From: Sphingomonas faeni | Lineage (GTDB): Bacteria; Pseudomonadota; Alphaproteobacteria; Sphingomonadales; Sphingomonadaceae | Assembly (NCBI RefSeq): GCF_030817315.1 | Contig: NZ_JAUSZF010000001.1 | Coordinates: 1,224,501-1,288,500 of the forward strand | Reading direction: 5' to 3' | DNA: 64,000 nucleotides | Shown here: positions 11,544 through 19,723 of the stretch, piece by piece | How positions within the stretch are numbered: the first letter of the stretch is position 1 | Layout: every line of letters begins with the position of its first letter | Notes under the pieces: generated by a model | Seen by the model: only the letters and a program-made list of their open reading frames with translations | Database searches by the model: none | Told to the model about the DNA's origin: nothing | Position numbers and translations under genes: made by a program

Positions 11544-12452
11544 ATGATCCCCTCCGAACGCCTCAAGGGCATCGAAGCTTTTGTCTGTACCGCCGACGCC
11601 GGCAGCTTCACCGCGGCCGGTGTGCGGCTGAACTTGACCAACTCCGCGGTCAGCAAGAGCGTTGCGCGCCTGGAGGCGCGGCTGGGTAGCCGGTTGTTCG
11701 AACGTACCACCCGCCGGCTGACGCTAACCGACGTCGGCGCTGCCTTTTATGAGACGTGCGTCCGCGTGCTCGAAGAGCTGGCAGATGCCGAGGCGGTGCT
11801 GGCGGCGCACCGGTCGGAGATCGTTGGGCGGCTCAAGGTTGACGTACCGATTGCGTTCGGACGGATGCAGGCGATGCCGCTGTTGCTCGCCTTTGCCGAA
11901 CGCCACCCCAATGTGCGCCCGAGCATCACCTTCACCGATCGCAAGATCGACCTCGTCGAGGACGGCATCGACGTCGCAATCCGGATCGGCGCGTCGGAAC
12001 CCTGGGCGGACAATCTCGGCCACCGCTATCTCGGTAGCGAACGCGTCATAGTCTGCGCCGCCCCCGCCTATCTGGAACGGCGCGGGACACCGGCATCGGC
12101 GGACGATCTCGCGCGGTTCGACTGCATTCTCTACGGGCGCAGTGATGGCAGCACGATCAAGTGGCGCTTTGCCGTCGGGGCCGGCGGTATCGAAGAGCGC
12201 GCCATGGATGGCCGCATCGTCCTCGGCAGCGCGGAGGCCCAGGTCGGTGCGGTCAAGGCCGGTTTCGGTATTGCGCAACTCGCGACCTGGCTGATCGAAG
12301 ATGAGCTCGCGCGTGGCGACCTGGTCGAGGTCCTTCCCGAACTGGCGACGGCAGGGTTGCCGCTGCATCTGGTCTGGCCCCGGCGGCGGCAGCTCAGCCC
12401 CAAGGTCGATGCGCTGCTCGACGCCCTAACTAACGGACTGCGGATCGCATGA
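11544..12452 (+). CDS. LysR-family transcriptional regulator (divergent to MFS exporter)
   Basis: This 302-residue protein has an N-terminal winged helix-turn-helix (GSFTAAGVRLNLTNSAVSKS, residues about 20-40) and a LysR substrate-binding domain (FTDRKIDLVEDGIDVAIRIG). It is divergently transcribed from the MFS/EthD pair, the usual layout for a LysR regulator and its target. The sequence type resembles the CrgA/DmlR-like subgroup. The gene ends at a long hairpin (12455-12490). Confidence 0.92.
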   Translation: MIPSERLKGIEAFVCTADAGSFTAAGVRLNLTNSAVSKSVARLEARLGSRLFERTTRRLTLTDVGAAFYETCVRVLEELADAEAVLAAHRSEIVGRLKVDVPIAFGRMQAMPLLLAFAERHPNVRPSITFTDRKIDLVEDGIDVAIRIGASEPWADNLGHRYLGSERVIVCAAPAYLERRGTPASADDLARFDCILYGRSDGSTIKWRFAVGAGGIEERAMDGRIVLGSAEAQVGAVKAGFGIAQLATWLIEDELARGDLVEVLPELATAGLPLHLVWPRRRQLSPKVDALLDALTNGLRIA

Positions 12453-12454
12453 CG

Positions 12455-12490
12455 GAGATGCGGCGGACGGTACACCGTCCGCCGCATCTC
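12455..12490. terminator. Long perfect hairpin between convergent genes
   Basis: A perfect 17-bp inverted repeat (gagatgcggcggacggt and its complement) is separated by only two bases. It begins 3 bp after the LysR stop codon and ends 6 bp before the convergent small gene's stop. It probably ends transcription from both sides, although neither strand carries a clear T-run. Confidence 0.65.
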
Positions 12491-12496
12491 CGGTTA

Positions 12497-12718
12497 TTAG
12501 CCGTGCGTGCGAACGGCGGCTTTCTGTGCGCGAGCCTGCTTGGCATAGTGGTGATGGGCGGCGACGCAACCAATGGCGGCGCCGGCGACCGCGTGTCCTT
12601 TACCCACGAAATGCCCACCGACCCCGCCGGCGGCCGCGCCCCGGATGCAACCCTTGGCCAATACGGGAGACGCCGTCATCGCGAGGAGCGGAAGAGCAAG
12701 GAGGGGAATGAAGCGCAT
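12497..12718 (-). CDS. Small exported glycine-rich protein
   Basis: This 73-residue protein has a clear signal peptide (MRFIPLLALPLLAMTASPVLA). Its mature part is rich in Gly, Ala and His (GAAAGGVGGHFVGKGH, then CVAAHHHYAKQ), with a hydrophobic glycine-zipper-like core. AAGGA lies 8 bases before the ATG. Similar short proteins are common in sphingomonads, but I know no function. Confidence 0.65.
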   Translation of the reverse strand: MRFIPLLALPLLAMTASPVLAKGCIRGAAAGGVGGHFVGKGHAVAGAAIGCVAAHHHYAKQARAQKAAVRTHG

Positions 12719-12950
12719 GTCGGCATCCTTGAAAGCAGTACGGTAAGTCCTGAAATACAGTCCAAGCGGCGGCCATGTTCCGTGAGAAATTCGTCATGAA
12801 CGAAGGTGCGGGACGTCTCAGGAACTGTGGCAACCATGCGTGATAAGGTTTTGAGGCCGCGCCGATACCATAAGCAACGGCAAGTTCGCCGATGCCAGCG
12901 ACGCGCGCTGACGTTGTATCCCAATCCGTAAAAGTCGAAAGCCATCAACC

Positions 12951-13448
12951 ATGATTGCCCTGTATCTCGCGGCGTTGTCGATCACGCCCAACGTCGCCTC
13001 GAAACCGATCGGTCCCGACGCGGCGCAATGCATGGCGGGCAGTGCCCATCCGGCCATGCTGGTCGTGGTCGAAGGGTTCAAGGCACGGACCGGAACCGTG
13101 CGTGTCCGTACCTTCGGGGGCTCGCCTTCGACCTATTTCGACAAGAAAACGGCGCTGTTACGCATCGAGGTTCCGACCCCGCGCGAAGGTCGGGTCGCGA
13201 TCTGCATGCCGGTCGATCGGCCGGGCATCTATGCCGTCGACGTCCGCCACGATCTCAACGGGAATAACAAGACCGATCGAAGCGATGGCGGCGGGGCATC
13301 GGGCAACCCGCACGTGACGCTGTTCGACATGCTGTTCTCCCGCAAGCCGGATCCGAAGACCGTCCAGGTCCGTGTCGGCGCCGGCACCACCGTCGTTCCC
13401 GTCACCCTGACCTATCTCCAGGGCGGTTCGCTTAAGCCGATCGGTTAA
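12951..13448 (+). CDS. DUF2141 domain-containing exported protein
   Basis: This 165-residue protein has a weak N-terminal signal and a DUF2141 core with the family's beta-sandwich pattern. The most typical piece is AVDVRHDLNGNNKTD followed by a glycine-rich SDGGGASGNP and FDMLFS. The 230 bp upstream hold no gene that I can see. The function of the family is unknown; members are secreted or periplasmic. Confidence 0.75.
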   Translation: MIALYLAALSITPNVASKPIGPDAAQCMAGSAHPAMLVVVEGFKARTGTVRVRTFGGSPSTYFDKKTALLRIEVPTPREGRVAICMPVDRPGIYAVDVRHDLNGNNKTDRSDGGGASGNPHVTLFDMLFSRKPDPKTVQVRVGAGTTVVPVTLTYLQGGSLKPIG

Positions 13449-13452
13449 GCGG

Positions 13453-13516
13453 TCGGCCGTTACGCCCCTGGCCTGTTACGTCGCCGGCCCGTTACGTCGA
13501 TGGCCCGTTACGTCGC
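13453..13516. repeat. Four tandem 16-bp units at the 3' end of the SirB1-like gene
   Basis: The units read approximately (t/c)ggcccgttacgtcg(a/c). The last two are nearly identical, the second differs slightly and the first has diverged. Each contains gttacgtcg, which on the minus strand places a TAA in the same context as the real stop of the SirB1-like gene (13508-13510). The array lies in the narrow gap between two convergent genes. Confidence 0.75.
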
Positions 13517-14311
13517 CGGCAAAGCCTTGAGCGTATCCGTCACGCGCCGCCGAAGGTCCGGATCCCGTGTAATTTCCAGCATGGCGCTCAGGCTTCCGCG
13601 CGCGGCGGTTACGTCGCCGTCGACGAGTTCCAACCGCGCTCGCTCCCACCAGGCATGCCCATAGTCGGGCGCCATCAACGTCATTCGCGTATAGAGTTCG
13701 AGCGCGCGCCTGCCCTGCCCGTTATGCTCAGCGCGCGTCGCCTGGTTCAGCAACAGCCGGACGAGAATGGCGCGGTTCGGCATTGCTGCGATGTGACTGA
13801 CGGCGGCGGCGGGCCCCGAGGTAGATGCCAGCAGGAGCGCGGCCAGCGCCTCGCGGTCTACCAGCATCCCTTCGCGAAAAGGATCGACGATTACCGGGGC
13901 AGCTTCCGCGCCGACCATGACCAGCACATGCCCGGGGACGTCGAGCGCGTCCGCTTCCCAGCCGATCCGACGTGCTGCGCCGACATAGAGGATGGACAGG
14001 CTGACCGGCAGTCCCCGGCGGCGATCGACGACACGGATCAAGTCTGCGTTTGCCGGATCGTCATACGTGTCCCGGTCACCGACAAAGCCGAATTCCTCAT
14101 GAAGGACTTGCGACAGTACATCGGCACGATCGCTCGCGCCGCTCGCGTTCCGGCCGACTACATCGAGACGGGTAGCCACTTCGTCGAGCAGCGTCCGGTA
14201 GGGAGTTGGATCGACGTCCGGGTGATCGAGCAGCGCCAGCGACAGCGCCGCCTCGTCCAGGATGATGTCGCCCTCGTCGAGAAGGCCGAGACGGATCAGG
14301 TTTTCGTTCAT
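13508..14311 (-). CDS. SirB1-family transglutaminase-like protein
   Basis: This 267-residue protein has the SirB1 N-terminal domain (transglutaminase-like fold, about residues 40-190), with RRGLPVSLSILYVGAARRIG and DVPGHVLVMVG as the characteristic parts. The tail looks like short TPR-type helices (ALELYTRMTLMAPDYGHAWW). SirB1 homologues are widespread and not biochemically settled. The gene is divergent from the downstream glutathione S-transferase gene, with a 140-bp shared upstream region. Confidence 0.8.
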   Translation of the reverse strand: MNENLIRLGLLDEGDIILDEAALSLALLDHPDVDPTPYRTLLDEVATRLDVVGRNASGASDRADVLSQVLHEEFGFVGDRDTYDDPANADLIRVVDRRRGLPVSLSILYVGAARRIGWEADALDVPGHVLVMVGAEAAPVIVDPFREGMLVDREALAALLLASTSGPAAAVSHIAAMPNRAILVRLLLNQATRAEHNGQGRRALELYTRMTLMAPDYGHAWWERARLELVDGDVTAARGSLSAMLEITRDPDLRRRVTDTLKALPAT

Positions 14312-14451
14312 CGAACGGAGATGGGATCGCCAGACGACGCTGCAATGCAGTCGCTTCGATTTCGACCAAGGCCCGTTGCTGGGAACCGCAAGCGCCGACC
14401 GCAGCTATTGACAACCTTGCGCGTTGAAGCGGATCAATGCGGAGAAGACGG

Positions 14452-15036
14452 ATGAAGCTGTATTATTCCCCCGGCGCGTGCAGCCTTGCAGATCACATCG
14501 CGCTGCATGAGGCTGGTCTTTCGTTCGAACACGAGAAGGTCGACCTCAAGGCCAAGCGTACCGAGAGCGGCATCGACTACACGACGGTTAACCCAAAGGG
14601 ATACGTCCCTGCCCTGACGCTGGATTCTGGTGAGACGGTGACGGAGAACATCGCGATCCTCGACTGGATCGCGCATCAGGACACGGCGCTGAAGCCGAGC
14701 GGTACAATGGGGCATACGCATCTGCTGGTAGCGCTCGCCTTCATCTCGACCGAAATCCACAAGAGTTTCAAACCGTTCTTTGCTGGTGGCAGCGCGGAGG
14801 ATAAAGCAAAAGCAGCCGAGGTGATCGTGAAACGATTTGGATATCTCGCCGATACCATCGAAGGCGATTATCTGTTCGGCGACAAGGTCAGCGTCGCGGA
14901 CTGCTACCTGTTCGTGATGCTGCTGTGGGCGGACAAGAACCAGATCGAAGTGCCTAAGAAGCTAGCAGAATTTGCGGAACGAATGAAAGCGCGTCCCGCC
15001 GTCTGGAAAGCCATGGAGCATGAGAAACTGGTCTGA
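14452..15036 (+). CDS. Glutathione S-transferase family protein
   Basis: This 194-residue protein has an N-terminal thioredoxin-like domain (MKLYYSPGACSLADHIALHE, residues 1-80) with the PxxSxS-like TVTENIAILDWIA segment. An all-helical C-terminal domain follows. The SPGACS start is typical of beta-class bacterial GSTs, where the Cys is catalytic. The internal ATG at 14452 is preferred over 14437 because it begins exactly at the domain start. It probably conjugates glutathione to electrophiles in the cytoplasm. Confidence 0.88.
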   Translation: MKLYYSPGACSLADHIALHEAGLSFEHEKVDLKAKRTESGIDYTTVNPKGYVPALTLDSGETVTENIAILDWIAHQDTALKPSGTMGHTHLLVALAFISTEIHKSFKPFFAGGSAEDKAKAAEVIVKRFGYLADTIEGDYLFGDKVSVADCYLFVMLLWADKNQIEVPKKLAEFAERMKARPAVWKAMEHEKLV

Positions 15037-15142
15037 TCCTGCCGGCGTTGACAGACCCGTTCGCGTATAGCGGCCGGTCTCGTGCGACGCCCCGATCGTT
15101 TGCTGATCTAAACCGACCCATGCCTCCTGCGCGAGATCGACG

Positions 15143-15970
15143 ATGAAGACCGTGATGCTGCCAAATGGCGAAACGGTACCTGCCCTCGGACAGGGCACCT
15201 GGATGATGGGCGAACGTGCCGACCAGCGCGACGCGGAGATCGCCGCGCTGCGGGCTGGCGTCGAATGCGGGATGAGCCTGATCGACACCGCGGAGATGTA
15301 CGGCGACGGCGCATCCGAAACGCTGGTAGCCGAGGCGCTATCCGACGTTCGCGACCGGATCTTCCTGGTGAGCAAGGCTTTCCCGCAGAACGCATCGCGC
15401 AAACGCCTTCATCTTGCGTGCGAGGCCAGCCTGAAACGGCTGAACACTGACCGGCTGGATCTGTATCTCCTGCACTGGCGTGGATCGGTTCCGCTTGCGG
15501 AGACGGTCGAGGCGATGGAGGCATTGAAAGCGGCCGGCAAGATACGCCATTGGGGTGTAAGCAACCTCGATACCGACGACATGGACGAGTTGGTCGCAGC
15601 CGGTGGATCCGCCTGCGCCACCGATCAAATCCTGTTCAACCTCTCACGGCGCGGCCCCGAACACGACCTTCTCCCGTGGCTTCGACGCGCGAAGATGCCT
15701 GCGATGGCGTATAGTCCGGTCGAACAAGGTCGACTGGTCTCAAACCAGACGTTGGTACGGATCGCCGCGGAGATCGGCGTGACTGCGGCACAGCTTGCCC
15801 TCGCCTGGGTCCTGAACCGTGAAGGCGTGATCGTCATCCCCAAGGCCGGCACCGTCGCCCATGTTCACGAGAACCGGCGTGCTGCCGAAATCGCTCTATC
15901 GACCCAGGACCTCACCACGCTCGATGCGGCGTTTCCACTGCCGAAACCGGGTCCATTGGAAATGCTTTGA
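15143..15970 (+). CDS. Aldo/keto reductase
   Basis: This 275-residue TIM-barrel NADPH oxidoreductase shows the AKR tetrad in order: Asp and Tyr in IDTAEMYGDG (about residues 46-55), Lys in LVSKAF and His in LLHWRG. The C-terminal half has the cofactor motif region with IVIPKAGTVAHVHEN. Substrates of this 2,5-diketogluconate-reductase-like group vary and cannot be assigned. It lies 106 bp after the GST gene on the same strand and may be co-transcribed. Confidence 0.88.
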   Translation: MKTVMLPNGETVPALGQGTWMMGERADQRDAEIAALRAGVECGMSLIDTAEMYGDGASETLVAEALSDVRDRIFLVSKAFPQNASRKRLHLACEASLKRLNTDRLDLYLLHWRGSVPLAETVEAMEALKAAGKIRHWGVSNLDTDDMDELVAAGGSACATDQILFNLSRRGPEHDLLPWLRRAKMPAMAYSPVEQGRLVSNQTLVRIAAEIGVTAAQLALAWVLNREGVIVIPKAGTVAHVHENRRAAEIALSTQDLTTLDAAFPLPKPGPLEML

Positions 15971-16185
15971 GCGCCGTGTTTGCCAGCGTCAGCTACCCGT
16001 ATGACGCGCCATTGATCTCCGGAACAACCCAGACGGATAGCATCGACATCCCAAAATGGCTGTTTGGTCCGTCGACGCGTTATCCTTGATCATTATCGCT
16101 CACGCCGTTGTCTTTGCCCGAAAAAATGCGACCTACGACGGCCATTAATCTACTTTTTTTCGTTTCTTTTATATCCCCGCCGTCC

Positions 16186-18171
16186 ATGGACAGTCGTATG
16201 AGTGGCTTAATTTCCCGCCTCAGGCAGCTCCGGCATTCCGATCAGGCGATCGCGGCTTCGGTTCGCGCTACCCTGCTCGAGTCGCTCTATGCGTCTCCGC
16301 AATCGCTGGTGATCGGTGCGATCACCAGCAGCGGCATCATGGCGATCGTCGCTTTCGTCAGTGGCAACCGGTCGATGATCGCTTGCGCCTCGGCGATAGC
16401 GCTGGTTGCGGGATTTCGGGTGGTCGACGCTCTCAGGCGCCGGCGGGACGTTCCGAAAATCGAACGCGCCAAAGGTCGCTGGGCGAAGCGGCAGGAGCTC
16501 CTCTATCGCGCCGGCGCACTGGGGTATTCCGCGCTGCTCGGTACGTTCGGTCTGCTTACGCTCGTGCACAGCAACGACGGTGTCCTGCAACTGCTCGCGG
16601 TAACGACGACGATCGGATACGCGGCCGGCATCGCCGGGCGCAACGCCGGCCGCCCGTGGATCGCCTTGTCGCAGCTGTGTTTTGCTTCCCTACCGCTGAC
16701 GGTCGGGCTGGTCGTATCGCTCCAGCCCCTCAAGATCGTGCTCGCGACCGTGATCGTGCTGTTCGTCGTTGCGATGATGGATATCACGTTGCAGACCTAT
16801 GGCGTCATCCTGAAGGCAACGCTCGTCTCGCGCGAAAAGGCGGCGCTGGCCGAGCATCACGCCGCAGTCGCCCGTCGAGACGACCTTACTGGGGTGGCCA
16901 ACCGCACTGCGTTTCGGGAGCAGTTCGAGGCCCGCTTGCAGGCGATCGACAACGGTCATCAGCGACTGGCCGTCTACTGGATCGATCTGGATCGGTTCAA
17001 GGAGATCAACGATTCATACGGGCATCTGGCCGGCAACGCCCTGCTTGCGGGGGTAGCGCAGCGACTGGACGAGGCCTTCGGCGCGGCCGGTATCGTCGCG
17101 CGTCTGGGTGGCGACGAGTTCGCGGTGATCTGCGAGCTCGTCGGCTACACCGACGCTGATGCTGACGCTGCGGCCACCGGCGAGCGGATCATCCATCTGG
17201 TCGAGCAACCCGTGCATCACGATGGGCGAACACTCCATGTCGGGGCGTCGCTCGGGATCGCGATCGCCCCTACCGACGGCACCGACGCGGACACACTGTT
17301 GAAGAACGCGGACCTCGCCTTATACCGAGCCAAGGACAGCGGCCGCGGCCAGATGCGGTTCTACGAACCGCTGATGGACGAGAAGATCGAGCGCACGCGT
17401 GATCTTGGCGCCGAAATGCAAGGCGCGCTGGAACGCGGCGAGTTCCACCTGGTGTTCCAACCGATCTTCGATCTGACCGGCGAGCAGGTGCTGTCGTGCG
17501 AAACATTGCTGCGCTGGACCAACCGCCGTTACGGCGCGATCTCGCCGGCCGAATTCATTCCGATCGCCGAAGACAATGGACTGATCGTGGCGATCGGCAG
17601 CTGGGTTATCCGCGAGGCGTGCCGCATCGCCAGCGGGTGGCCGACCGACGTGACGATCGCGGTCAACCTATCCCCGATCCAGTTAAGGTCGGCGAACCTG
17701 CCAACGACGATCATGGGCGCGCTCGCCGCGAGCGGCTTTGCCGCAGACCGCCTCGAGCTCGAGGTGACCGAGTCCGTCCTGCTCGAAGACATCGAAGCAT
17801 CGCTTGCCGCCTTGAACGCGATCAACCGTCTCAAGGTACGGACGACGCTGGACGATTTCGGGACGGGGTATTCGTCGCTGAGCTACCTGACCAAATTTCC
17901 CTTCCAGACGCTGAAGATCGATCGATCCTTCATCGCCGATTTCGAGCAGAGCCCCGCATCGGTGGCGATCGTCCAGACCGTAATCGAGCTCGCAGCGAAA
18001 CTTGGGATGCGGACGGTGGCCGAAGGGGTCGAGACGCAGGCGCAACTCGACCAGCTCCGGCGCATCCGCTGCGACGCGGTACAGGGATTTCTGCTGGCGC
18101 ATCCCATGCCGGCAAACATGGTGTCGACCATGCTTGCCGGCGCGGGGGTCAAAGCAATGCGGCGTTCCTGA
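16186..18171 (+). CDS. Membrane-bound GGDEF-EAL cyclic-di-GMP protein
   Basis: The protein has about six membrane helices (residues roughly 35-210), a GGDEF domain (LGGDEFAV, about residue 308) and an EAL domain (about 415-660). The GGDEF site is intact. In the EAL domain the signature reads CETLLRW, so the EAL triplet is ETL. The other catalytic segments (EVTES, DDFGTGYSS, KIDRSF, AEGVET) are conserved, so activity is possible but not certain. The start is uncertain: ATGs at 16126, 16186 and 16198 are in frame and no strong RBS decides between them. The gene is convergent with an rpfF-like gene, with only 7 bp between stop codons. Confidence 0.88.
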   Translation: MDSRMSGLISRLRQLRHSDQAIAASVRATLLESLYASPQSLVIGAITSSGIMAIVAFVSGNRSMIACASAIALVAGFRVVDALRRRRDVPKIERAKGRWAKRQELLYRAGALGYSALLGTFGLLTLVHSNDGVLQLLAVTTTIGYAAGIAGRNAGRPWIALSQLCFASLPLTVGLVVSLQPLKIVLATVIVLFVVAMMDITLQTYGVILKATLVSREKAALAEHHAAVARRDDLTGVANRTAFREQFEARLQAIDNGHQRLAVYWIDLDRFKEINDSYGHLAGNALLAGVAQRLDEAFGAAGIVARLGGDEFAVICELVGYTDADADAAATGERIIHLVEQPVHHDGRTLHVGASLGIAIAPTDGTDADTLLKNADLALYRAKDSGRGQMRFYEPLMDEKIERTRDLGAEMQGALERGEFHLVFQPIFDLTGEQVLSCETLLRWTNRRYGAISPAEFIPIAEDNGLIVAIGSWVIREACRIASGWPTDVTIAVNLSPIQLRSANLPTTIMGALAASGFAADRLELEVTESVLLEDIEASLAALNAINRLKVRTTLDDFGTGYSSLSYLTKFPFQTLKIDRSFIADFEQSPASVAIVQTVIELAAKLGMRTVAEGVETQAQLDQLRRIRCDAVQGFLLAHPMPANMVSTMLAGAGVKAMRRS

Positions 18172-18178
18172 ACAGAAC

Positions 18179-19090
18179 CTAGGCGGCCTTGTCCATCAAC
18201 CGCGTCTGCGCTCCCACGAGACGGCGCATCAGCTTCAGGTCGGCGTCGCTCAGTCGAAGAGCGGCATCCGCCCAGAGATCGACGACCGCTTCGAGTTCGC
18301 TCAGCGGCAGCGGATTGACCGAGCGCGATGCCTCATAGATCGCGCAGTGCCCGCTGTGCCGCCGCCGGTTCTGGCGGATATAGCGTTCGACCTCGGCACG
18401 GCCCTCCCCGGGATCGGCGAGGGCATGGACGATACCCAGGTCGTAGAGTTCTTCGGCGCTATAGGATCGCCCGCTGAGTATCATCTGCTCGGCGCGTGCC
18501 GCTCCGAGCCGACGCGACAGGAAGCAGTGCGCCCCCATCCCGGGAAACAGGCCGAAATTGGTTTCCGGGAGTCCGAAATGCGTTCCGCGTTCGGCGATCA
18601 CGACGTTGAACGACAGCAAGGCCTCGAACCCGCCTCCCAGGGCATCGCCTTCGACCAGACCGATCGTGATGATTGGTTGGTCGAGGCTCAACATGTTGCG
18701 GTGAAGAATATGGACGCACGCACGTCCGTATCGGACAAGGGCATCGCGGTCCTGGTTGCGGATATGCGCCGCGAACAGATCCAGGTCGCCACCGAGCGAG
18801 AAAACGCCGGGAAAGCGCGATCCGAGCACCAGATACCGCACGGGCATCGCGCCCGACGATCGTGCCGCGACGATGTCGTTCTGCCACTGCGCAAATTCGC
18901 CGAGCAATTTGGGATTGAAGCTCGGCCGTGTCCGTTGCCGCATGTACGTCCACAGCGTCTCCAACCCGGGATCGAACTGCGTTTCGAGGTCGACGAAATC
19001 GAAGGGGTGCCGTGGGGGAGTTTTGTCGATGGTGTGGATCGAGACCGTATCAGGCCGACGATCGCTGTCAGGAGAGAATTCCAAAGTCAT
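18179..19090 (-). CDS. rpfF: RpfF-like DSF-family signal synthase (crotonase fold)
   Basis: This 303-residue crotonase-fold protein matches RpfF more closely than ordinary enoyl-CoA hydratases. It has FSLGGDLDLFAAHI, EGDALGGGFEALLS and GLPETNFGLFPGMGAHCF. Glu156 and Glu176 correspond to the two catalytic glutamates of Xanthomonas RpfF. The C-terminal helix segment (DLWADAALRLSDADLKLM) also resembles RpfF. The enzyme class dehydrates 3-hydroxyacyl-ACP and hydrolyses the product to a cis-2-unsaturated fatty acid signal. ATG 19090 is preferred over upstream starts because the family begins there. The convergent GGDEF-EAL gene makes a signalling role plausible. The assignment comes from motif recall, not a search. 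Confidence 0.8.
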   Translation of the reverse strand: MTLEFSPDSDRRPDTVSIHTIDKTPPRHPFDFVDLETQFDPGLETLWTYMRQRTRPSFNPKLLGEFAQWQNDIVAARSSGAMPVRYLVLGSRFPGVFSLGGDLDLFAAHIRNQDRDALVRYGRACVHILHRNMLSLDQPIITIGLVEGDALGGGFEALLSFNVVIAERGTHFGLPETNFGLFPGMGAHCFLSRRLGAARAEQMILSGRSYSAEELYDLGIVHALADPGEGRAEVERYIRQNRRRHSGHCAIYEASRSVNPLPLSELEAVVDLWADAALRLSDADLKLMRRLVGAQTRLMDKAA

Positions 19091-19170
19091 TGCGACGTCC
19101 TTTTCAGGCAGCGGATTGCTGCGGGAAAAGTTTACGTCCGTTTTGCAACGTAAGGCGCAGATTCTGGGTA

Positions 19171-19485
19171 CTATATGTCGCTCTGGCATCGGTATGAATG
19201 CGTGCCTGCGACGGTGTCGCTCCTGAATTTGGCGCGGCCGACATTCCTGGCCGTGGCGTGGTACAATCGTAGAACCGCCACCACGACGACCAGCACTACC
19301 GACACCGGCAAGACACTATAGAAGAGCGGGCAAAGCCAGGCAGATCGAACCTCTGCCACTGCACCGACAACGCGACCGTCAGCACTGAAATCGCAGACCG
19401 CGATGCGTTTGGCGGGTTGCACGACCGGCACGGAAATCGGCGGTTCGGCGGCAATGCCATACTGTGAGATCGCCAGTGCCGACAT
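19171..19485 (-). CDS. Possible small membrane protein upstream of rpfF
   Basis: This 104-residue open frame has a purine-rich stretch before its ATG. It contains one strongly hydrophobic helix (FYSVLPVSVVLVVVVAVL) followed by basic residues. It lies on the same strand as the rpfF-like gene and ends 80 bp before it. I recognise no family. A real gene is possible, but the frame could also be a chance ORF in the 530-bp gap before the GH84 gene. Confidence 0.33.
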   Translation of the reverse strand: MSALAISQYGIAAEPPISVPVVQPAKRIAVCDFSADGRVVGAVAEVRSAWLCPLFYSVLPVSVVLVVVVAVLRLYHATARNVGRAKFRSDTVAGTHSYRCQSDI

Positions 19486-19723
19486 GATCGTCCCCCCCGC
19501 CAGAACCGCTTCGATACTCCGGTTTGGCGACTCCTTCGTGACGTCGCCGAGATGCCGCTGGATCGACGATCGCTTGTGGAACCGGGGCAGTCTGACGGAG
19601 GTGGAACGCGGATGGTTTGTGCGGTTGAGGTGGGCACCACCATGCTTCCGTAGCACTCGCTTGCCGTATTCGGACAGCTGCGGTATTTCGTTCGATAATA
19701 CCATTATAATACCGGAGACGAGA

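Noticed and set aside
14407..14451. TTGACA as a promoter for the GST gene
   Set aside because: No -10 box lies at the right distance, and TTGACA alone is weak evidence.
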